Below are positions 6,874 through 11,958 of a stretch of 11,958 bases of DNA, one piece after another. Positions within the stretch are counted from its first letter, which is position 1. The number at the start of each line of letters is the position of its first letter. A program made the position numbers and the translations under genes. Under the pieces are notes generated by a model. That model was not told where the DNA came from and searched no databases. It worked only from the letters and a program-made list of their open reading frames with translations. This DNA comes from Planctomycetota bacterium (lineage in GTDB: Bacteria; Planctomycetota; Planctomycetia; Pirellulales; Pirellulaceae), in the NCBI GenBank assembly GCA_029259935.1, contig JAJDEH010000189.1:1-11958 (forward strand). Direction: 5' to 3'.

Positions 6874-8793
6874 TCAATCGAGCGGCTGAGAAGAATTGAG
6901 CGAGTCTCGCGAAAGGTCGCGACGCAGCATGGCGGCCCGAGCCCCATACGCCAGTCGCTCGGCTGATCGTTGAATTCGCCGGACTTTTGGCATCAAATCG
7001 ACCGGCAACTCGCCCTCCATCCCCGCATGGCGCTGGATGGAATCCGCCAACCATGGTCCGTTTTTCGCGATCACGGTATCTTCCGCCGAGACAAACACCT
7101 GGGCCGATCCGGGATCTCCCTGGCGTGCGCAACGGCCGATTAGTTGGCGGTCAATTCGGGTGGAATCGTCACATTCACTGACCACGACATGCAAGCCACC
7201 CAACTCGGCGACACCGGGACCGAGGGCAATATCGGTCCCCCGGCCTGCGAGGCTGGTGGCGATTGTGACGGCGTCAACGTGCCCGGCTTGGGCGACGACG
7301 GCGGCCTCGGCGGCATCCTGGCGACCATTGAGCAATTGAAAAGTGATGCCGCGCTGATGAAATAGGTCGGCCAGTCGCTCGCTATCGGCGATGCTGCGTG
7401 TTCCCACCAGCACCGGCCGCCCGTCTTGATGAATCGTGCCAACGCTATCCGCGATGGCCAGCCACTTTGCCTGCTGGGTGACAAAGAACCGCGCCGGCCA
7501 GATCCGGCGTTGCGACGCGGTTCGTAGCGGAATCGGTTGCACTTTCAGCCGATAGACTTGGCGAAACTCGCGCTCGCACCCGGTCGCCGTGCCCGTCATG
7601 CCGGCCAGCCGCTCGTAAAGCCGTGAAAACCGCTGCCGCGTAATCTGGGCCAGCGCGTGCTTTTCGTCGGTCACGGTCACCCCTTCCATCGCCTCGACCG
7701 CTTGGTGCAGCCCGTCGCGCCACGTGCGATCGGTGAAGATGCGGCCCGTGCTGGTGTCGACAATTTGTACCGCGCCCTCATCATCGACAACGTAATGCAC
7801 GTCGCGCCGCAACAGGCCGGCGTGCAAGGCTTGTTCGACGTACTCGCTCCACATCCGCCGCAGTTGGTCGATCGGCAGTTCAAGTTCGGCTCGATGAATC
7901 CAAGCCGTGCCGGCCTTGGTAAGTTGAACGCCGCCTGACGAGGGTGTCACGCGATAATGTTCACCGGCCCGCAGAGTCCGGGCCATGCGCGCGGCGGCGC
8001 GATGGACCTCGGCGTCGGCCGCTTCGTCCGCGGACGCGCCGCTGAGGATGAGCGGCGATGCTGCGTCGTCGAGCAAGACGTTGTCCGCTTCATCGACGAT
8101 GGAATAATAGAGTCCGCGTTGGATCAACGGTTCGGTTGTGGGGCGGCCCCCCACGAGATGTTGACGCAGACCCGCGCCCAAAGCCCGGCACGAAACTTGG
8201 CGCAACGACAGTTGATCGCGCAAGTAGTCGAAGCCGAATTCGTGCCCCGTGCCGTACGTTACGTCGCAGCGATAGGCGGGCCGCTTTTCCGCCGCCGATG
8301 CCTGTTCGGGAAGTAGTCCGACTTGAATTCCCAGCAGTACATAAGCGGGCTGCAACAACTCGTAATCACGCTGGGCCAAGTACGAGTTGGGCGTGGCGAT
8401 ATGCACGCCGCGGCCTGTCAACGCATGCAGATAGGCTGCCGGAGCGCAAGCATAGGTCTTGCCTTCGCCGGTCTGCATTTCGGCGATTCCTCCCTTGGCC
8501 AGCACCAACGACGTGAGCAACTGCACGTCGTAAAGCTCGACGCCCCGCGCGCGGCGCAGCGATTCGGACATGAGGGCGAAGCTGCCAATACGCGCATCTA
8601 TCGCATCGACACCCTCGTGGTGAACGAGCGCTCGGGCCGCATCACTCGATTCACGGAGTTCCACGGGCGAAAGGGAGATCAACTGTCGTTGCCGTTCGCG
8701 TATCGGCACGATCAGATCCTCGTTACGCGGCGCGTTCACGAAAGGAAGCGCGTTCCGTGTAAGGTCGCTCCACCTTTGCCCCAGATTTGCCAT
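6874..8793 (-). CDS. Short SecA-like preprotein translocase ATPase
   Basis: This encodes 639 residues from ATG 8793, chosen over TTG 8799 because GGAG at 8801-8804 is seven bases upstream of the ATG. Numbering here starts from the TTG (641 residues). The SecA motor is intact: GIAEMQTGEGKT (Walker A, 108-115), GVHIATPNSYLAQRDYE (132-146), TYGTGHEFGFDYLRD, VDEADNVLLDDAASPLILSG (Walker B, 235-254), AGMTGTA (399-405), SLAGRGTDIALG (516-527) and the arginine-finger region RQLIGRCARQGDPGSA (551-566). The segment between Walker B and AGMTGTA, including VHYVVDDEGAVQIVDTSTGR, matches the preprotein-crosslinking domain. The protein ends about 70 residues after VFVSAED. Compared with the roughly 900 residues of housekeeping SecA, only the beginning of the long scaffold helix remains, and the helical wing, the two-helix finger and the zinc tail are absent. 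It sits between TolC and adaptor genes, so it is probably a specialised accessory motor and not the housekeeping SecA. Confidence 0.92.
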   Translation of the reverse strand: MANLGQRWSDLTRNALPFVNAPRNEDLIVPIRERQRQLISLSPVELRESSDAARALVHHEGVDAIDARIGSFALMSESLRRARGVELYDVQLLTSLVLAKGGIAEMQTGEGKTYACAPAAYLHALTGRGVHIATPNSYLAQRDYELLQPAYVLLGIQVGLLPEQASAAEKRPAYRCDVTYGTGHEFGFDYLRDQLSLRQVSCRALGAGLRQHLVGGRPTTEPLIQRGLYYSIVDEADNVLLDDAASPLILSGASADEAADAEVHRAAARMARTLRAGEHYRVTPSSGGVQLTKAGTAWIHRAELELPIDQLRRMWSEYVEQALHAGLLRRDVHYVVDDEGAVQIVDTSTGRIFTDRTWRDGLHQAVEAMEGVTVTDEKHALAQITRQRFSRLYERLAGMTGTATGCEREFRQVYRLKVQPIPLRTASQRRIWPARFFVTQQAKWLAIADSVGTIHQDGRPVLVGTRSIADSERLADLFHQRGITFQLLNGRQDAAEAAVVAQAGHVDAVTIATSLAGRGTDIALGPGVAELGGLHVVVSECDDSTRIDRQLIGRCARQGDPGSAQVFVSAEDTVIAKNGPWLADSIQRHAGMEGELPVDLMPKVRRIQRSAERLAYGARAAMLRRDLSRDSLNSSQPLD

Positions 8794-8800
8794 AACCAAA

Positions 8801-8804
8801 CTCC
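8801..8804 (-). promoter_or_regulatory. Ribosome binding site that decides the SecA-like start
   Basis: The minus strand reads GGAG, then seven bases, then ATG 8793. The same core is only one base from TTG 8799, which is too close. This favours ATG and gives an N-terminus of MANLGQRW. Confidence 0.6.
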
Positions 8805-8825
8805 GGCCCTTGTCCTGTTGCTAGG

Positions 8826-10907
8826 TCAATCGATCCGCAGCAGCGTTCCCATTTCGCTCTTCAGCCGCACGAGTGCCACGGCGTAGCCGACCTGGGCGCG
8901 AACCAGGGTCTCTTCCTCGTTGGCGACGCGTTCTTGAGCATCCAGCAGATTGTCGAGCAGTTGGGCGGCCGAATCGTTGACACCCGGCAGCACCTTCCAG
9001 CGATCCTCCAGATACAAGGCTTCGCTTTCCGCGGCATTCATGGCCTCGTATCTGGCGATCATTTCGCGATAGCTTGTTTCGACTTCCCTCACCGCGATCT
9101 CGACGCTGGTTAGCGACTCTTCCACAGCCAGGCGATAGCGGTCCATGGCTCGCGCCATTTCCAACTGTCGCCGCTGGGTGGCGGCGCGAGCCGCGCGATT
9201 TCCGATCGGGATTTCGAATTGCAATCCAACCGTATAGCTGGGACGTCCTTCCGAAAACTGATCGCCAGGCGCCCGCCCCACGCCTCGGTCGGCGGACAGC
9301 CCCGCAACGTAAGTGCTGGCGACGAGATCGAGTTTCGGCAAGATATCCTGTTCGGCCACTCCTAATTCCACTCCGGCCCGGCGGACATCGCGAACCGCCA
9401 CGGAAATATCGGGCCGATTGAGCAGCGCCGTGTGAAGCGATTCGGACATATCAAGAGGAACATGCCCCAGCAGCGGCGAATCGAGGGGCGTGAATTCGCG
9501 GCGGCCCGCTTGAACCAGCACCGGATCGTTCACCAGCAAACGCAAGCGAGATTCCCAGTTGCGAATCACGGTTCCCGCCCGGATCATCTCCGACTTTCGT
9601 TTCGCCACGGCGGTTCGTGCTCGCAACACCTGTCGCTCGACCGAGTCGACCTCGCGCCGCGCCTCGAGATTGACCAGGATGCTCTCCGCGGCGGCCAGCA
9701 ACTTGTGGCGCTGGAGGAACTCGGCCCGCGCGCGATATAATTCCCAGTAGGCCTCCGTGACCTCGACCAAGTGGGCTTCAAGCTGCCCGGCCACTTCGTC
9801 GTTTGACTGATTCACTTGGATCTGGGCCACGACGATGCGGCTCTCGTTGTAGGCACGGCCCGCGCCTTTCAACAGTGGCTGGGTGTATTGCAATTCCAAC
9901 CGGGCGGTCCGTTGTGGATTGGGAATCAGGAACCGCGAGTTGTTGTTTTGATAACCAAAGCGCTGAACGACTTCCAAATCGCCGCCCAGCGTGTTCCGCC
10001 GCCGCCCGCCCGCTTCCAGTGACCACTCACGGTCCTTGAAGCGATTGGCGTTCGTACCGGTGGTCAGCGTACTGCCGACCGGGTCATTGGAATCGTCAAA
10101 GGTCGATTCCAAAAACGCGCGCCAGTCGAACTCGGCAACCTGTTGCACCAATTCAGTTCGACGGATGCTAGGGGCGGCGGAGATGACGCGAACGTGCGAC
10201 GAATTTCGCAAAGCCCCTTCGCTGAGAGCGGCGATGTTGATCCGCAACGGCTGGCTGGTCCGATTGAGCGGCAGGCGCACCTGCTCGTCCCACCACGGTT
10301 GCTCCTGCAAGGCCGATGCCTGCCCGCCAAGCCAGTCGCGTCCAAAACCGCTTTCAGCCGGGCCCGACTGATAGTCGTTCAACAAAGGTTGGACGACGTC
10401 GCCGCGTTTGGATCCAGCGTCGTTAGGCGGCGGAATCTCCTCCGGGAGCGGTGCGTACGCGGCAGCCTGCTCGGCGTCTAGGTTCCGTGGGGCCACCGTC
10501 GGCACGACCAACGGGACGTCTAACTTCGACGGTTCGCTCGGTCTCCGATCTGGTACCGGTGCGTCCGCATCGTCGGATGTTTGAATCGAAACGGTTTGGT
10601 GGTTCATTTGATGACGGCCGTGCGGCCGTTCGTAACTAGCCCGTGCCCCCGCCTGGACAGTTCGAATCGGCGTCGAAGCGAGACGATTTTGAGTTACTGA
10701 CTTTGTGGCCATTGCGAGCGAGGTTTCATCATCTCGTTGCACGGGGTGTTGCGGCAGCGGCAAACGCCGCTGAGCCCCGATGGTGGCCGTCCTTTGATTA
10801 GGCACCCCGGTACACCCAGCCACGGCAAGCAAAATTGCCCAGACAATCGCTGTGATTGTTGGAACTCCATTTCTCACACGCTCCGCCCCCGTAACGACTC
10901 GCACCAT
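8826..10907 (-). CDS. TolC-family outer-membrane efflux protein, lipoprotein
   Basis: A 693-residue outer-membrane channel subunit. The N-terminus has a basic stretch, a hydrophobic segment and a lipobox (WAILLAVAGC, Cys32), as in OprM/CusC-type lipoproteins. Residues about 33-215 are a low-complexity Pro/Asp/Arg/Gln-rich extension that I cannot assign to a domain. Residues about 216-690 match two OEP (TolC) repeats. The first includes LELQYTQPLLKGAGRAYNES and a long helix with VTEAYWELYRARAEFL. The second includes LLNRPDISVAVRDVRRAGVE, AEQDILPKLDLVASTYVAG, VGLQFEIPIGNRAARA and a final helix ending AQVGYAVALVRLKSEMGTLL. The length exceeds typical members (about 450-500) because of the extension. 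ATG 10907 has no clear ribosome site. An internal GTG at 10877 would still keep the whole signal peptide and lipobox. It is the first gene of the run and ends 32 bases before the SecA-like gene. It should form the outer-membrane exit duct for the adaptors downstream. Confidence 0.93.
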   Translation of the reverse strand: MVRVVTGAERVRNGVPTITAIVWAILLAVAGCTGVPNQRTATIGAQRRLPLPQHPVQRDDETSLAMATKSVTQNRLASTPIRTVQAGARASYERPHGRHQMNHQTVSIQTSDDADAPVPDRRPSEPSKLDVPLVVPTVAPRNLDAEQAAAYAPLPEEIPPPNDAGSKRGDVVQPLLNDYQSGPAESGFGRDWLGGQASALQEQPWWDEQVRLPLNRTSQPLRINIAALSEGALRNSSHVRVISAAPSIRRTELVQQVAEFDWRAFLESTFDDSNDPVGSTLTTGTNANRFKDREWSLEAGGRRRNTLGGDLEVVQRFGYQNNNSRFLIPNPQRTARLELQYTQPLLKGAGRAYNESRIVVAQIQVNQSNDEVAGQLEAHLVEVTEAYWELYRARAEFLQRHKLLAAAESILVNLEARREVDSVERQVLRARTAVAKRKSEMIRAGTVIRNWESRLRLLVNDPVLVQAGRREFTPLDSPLLGHVPLDMSESLHTALLNRPDISVAVRDVRRAGVELGVAEQDILPKLDLVASTYVAGLSADRGVGRAPGDQFSEGRPSYTVGLQFEIPIGNRAARAATQRRQLEMARAMDRYRLAVEESLTSVEIAVREVETSYREMIARYEAMNAAESEALYLEDRWKVLPGVNDSAAQLLDNLLDAQERVANEEETLVRAQVGYAVALVRLKSEMGTLLRID

Positions 10908-10948
10908 CCGTCGAGACGCTCTTATCTGCTTGTCCTTGATACTGATAC

Positions 10949-10972
10949 ACGACGTGTCGTTAGGATCGACAC
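10949..10972. repeat. Overlapping short inverted repeats, possible operator
   Basis: GTGTCG (10954-10959) and CGACAC (10967-10972) are exact inverted copies separated by seven bases. They overlap ACGAC (10949-10953) and GTCGT (10956-10960), inverted copies separated by two bases. The arms lie 42-65 bases upstream of the TolC-like ATG, where an operator or 5'-leader hairpin could act. The stems are only five and six base pairs, so chance is a real alternative. Confidence 0.25.
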
Positions 10973-11039
10973 ACCTAGGAGTGGGGGGTTAGGAAATTGC
11001 GATGTTCCGGAAGATCGGCACAACCCAACCACCGGCATG

Positions 11040-11065
11040 CGCGATTGTATGGATCATCGCGATTG
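11040..11065. repeat. Direct repeat CGCGATTG x2, 18 bases apart
   Basis: CGCGATTG occurs at 11040-11047 and again at 11058-11065, with ten bases between the copies. The start-to-start distance of 18 bases is just under two helical turns, so both copies would face nearly the same side of the helix. The copies overlap the -10 and -35 candidates of the putative export promoter, which fits a regulator binding site. No family is assigned. Confidence 0.3.
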
Positions 11066-11070
11066 GACAA
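11044..11070 (-). promoter_or_regulatory. Candidate sigma-70-like promoter for the export gene run
   Basis: On the minus strand, TACAAT (11044-11049) matches the -10 consensus at five of six positions, and TTGTCC (11065-11070) is a weak -35 with a 15-base spacer; GGTTGT would give 17 bases. It lies about 137 bases upstream of the TolC-like ATG. Spacing and -35 quality are poor, so this is only the best candidate seen by eye. Confidence 0.2.
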
Positions 11071-11147
11071 CCAAGGCTCGGGCATCGGAATAGTTGGTTA
11101 GTGATTTCGCGACGCGAGGTTTTGGGGATCCCGCGGGTGCGTTCACA

Positions 11148-11958
11148 CTAATCGTCGGATGGTTCAGACTTCTTAAAGAAGTATCGCAGCACCAGATGTT
11201 CCGGTGGCGGTCCGCTCAGCTTGCTGACCAAGACCGCCAGCAGCAACGAAATGCCAAGACCCCAAAAAACGGGGTGGAATCCGAACAGGTCGATCCGGGC
11301 GTCGGGAACGTTTAAACCCAGCTTGTGCATTACCGTCCCGCCGGTGAACAGCGTGAGGACCACGACAAATCCACCGATCATCGACGCCAAAGCGCCTTGC
11401 CTCGTCATGCCCTTCCAAAAGATTCCCAACATCATTGGGAACAAGAACGTGGCCGCGAAGCCGGCGCTGGTAAACACAATGATGTATTGCAAGAAGTTCG
11501 GCGGGTCCATGGCGATGATGGTGACGAGCGCTCCGACAATCGCCGTGGTCGCGTAACTGGCCCATTTGACGACTTTTTCTCGAACGTTGGGATTGATGGT
11601 TCGCTGGTAAATGTCCCGCACAAAGCTGGAACTGATCATGAGCAGAAAGCTGTCGACGGTCGACATCACCGCCGCGAACGGCGCGGCCACGAAGATTGCG
11701 GCCAGAATTTGATAGCCGATGCCCATGTCCGCTACGACTCGGGTCGCGACCAGCACCATGGCCTTGTCGGAATCCTCTTGCGGAATATGCGGCAGCAGCG
11801 TGCGGGCCGCCACGAAGATGAACACCAACGGCAAGTAAATCAGGCTGTAGTAAACGGTGACGGTCAGAATCGCACGCTTCAAGGTACGGCTCTCCTTGAA
11901 CGCCATCAGCCGCACCATCGTTCCCGGCTGGCCCATGCCCACGATCGCCCACATGAAG
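11148..11958 (-). CDS. Sodium:solute symporter (SSS family, pantothenate-permease-like), C-terminal part
   Basis: The minus-strand frame ends at TAG 11148 and is open through the right edge (…FMWAIVGMGQPG), so the N-terminal half lies outside the window. The visible 270 residues are polytopic, with about six or seven hydrophobic segments. GQPGTMVRLMAFKESRTLKR and the segment AAPFAAVMSTVDSFLLMISS followed by SFVRDIYQR match the region of SSS transporters, including PanF, around the Na+-binding helix with its conserved Ser/Thr. Later signatures are LFPMMLGIFWKGMTRQGALA and a short charged tail ending SEPSDD. It would be an inner-membrane Na+-coupled importer; the substrate cannot be told from this half. 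It is co-directional with the export genes but 240 bases away, and I regard it as a neighbour and not a part of that system. Confidence 0.9.
   Translation of the reverse strand, partial: FMWAIVGMGQPGTMVRLMAFKESRTLKRAILTVTVYYSLIYLPLVFIFVAARTLLPHIPQEDSDKAMVLVATRVVADMGIGYQILAAIFVAAPFAAVMSTVDSFLLMISSSFVRDIYQRTINPNVREKVVKWASYATTAIVGALVTIIAMDPPNFLQYIIVFTSAGFAATFLFPMMLGIFWKGMTRQGALASMIGGFVVVLTLFTGGTVMHKLGLNVPDARIDLFGFHPVFWGLGISLLLAVLVSKLSGPPPEHLVLRYFFKKSEPSDD

Larger units (their letters stand above)
10908..11147. other. Intergenic region upstream of the export gene run
   Basis: These 240 bases lie between the symporter stop and the TolC-like start and form the only long non-coding gap. I see no small gene with a convincing ribosome site here. 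The region holds a candidate promoter, an 8-base direct repeat and short inverted repeats, listed separately. I found no clear rho-independent terminator with a U-run for the symporter, so read-through into the export genes is possible. Confidence 0.6.

Noticed and set aside
8793..8799. TTG 8799 as start of the SecA-like gene
   Set aside because: GGAG at 8801-8804 is correctly spaced for ATG 8793 and too close to TTG 8799.
2271..10907. A classical ABC-driven type I or RND efflux pump
   Set aside because: No ABC signature motif and no RND pump gene is present in the window. The only nucleotide-binding protein has SecA motifs.
11107..11131. TCGCG/CGCGA and CCCGCGGG palindromes as a symporter terminator
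   Set aside because: The first has only a one-base loop, and no U-run follows in the transcribed direction, so a rho-independent terminator is not supported.

Overview
This window comes from a planctomycete-like bacterium. The main evidence is the first gene on the left, which encodes a large surface-type protein with the planctomycete N-terminal motif LEPR-XLL (here LENRVLL), a DUF4347 domain and cadherin/Ig-like repeats. The DNA is GC-rich, Shine-Dalgarno sites are weak or missing for most genes, and GTG/TTG starts are used. No tRNA, rRNA, CRISPR array or insertion sequence is visible.

Almost all the coding DNA lies on the minus strand and is read from right to left. At the right edge (11148-11958) is the C-terminal part of a sodium:solute symporter of the pantothenate-permease type, probably an unrelated neighbour. 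A 240-base intergenic region (10908-11147) follows; it holds a weak candidate promoter, a direct repeat and an inverted repeat. Then comes a tight run of five genes with gaps of 32, 80, 27, 3 and 37 bases: a lipoprotein TolC-family outer-membrane channel (8826-10907), a short SecA-like ATPase (6874-8793), a periplasmic HlyD-type adaptor (5916-6794), a GAF-domain/HlyD adaptor (4431-5888), a polytopic M50 protease/HlyD fusion (2271-4427), and finally the LEPR-XLL/DUF4347 protein (<1-2233).

Together these look like a trans-envelope export machine encoded next to its cargo. It has an outer-membrane duct, three adaptor proteins with different anchors, an inner-membrane metalloprotease-like subunit with an N-terminal PqqD/RRE-like domain, and a SecA-family motor. 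No ABC ATPase is present, although a classical type I system would need one. The SecA-like protein keeps the complete motor and preprotein-binding domain but lacks the C-terminal part that includes the two-helix finger and zinc tail. The LEPR-XLL protein has no hydrophobic signal peptide. My main hypothesis is a dedicated secretion route for LEPR-XLL giant proteins. The parts are seen in the sequence, and their joint function is inferred.

The left end is not ordinary. Bases 2 to about 122 encode, on the plus strand, an internal piece of L-threonine aldolase. It abuts the LEPR-XLL gene in the opposite direction, at or near a GATC site. Both genes are cut there, so this is either a rearrangement or a cloning/assembly chimera, and the C-terminus of the surface protein cannot be read from this window.
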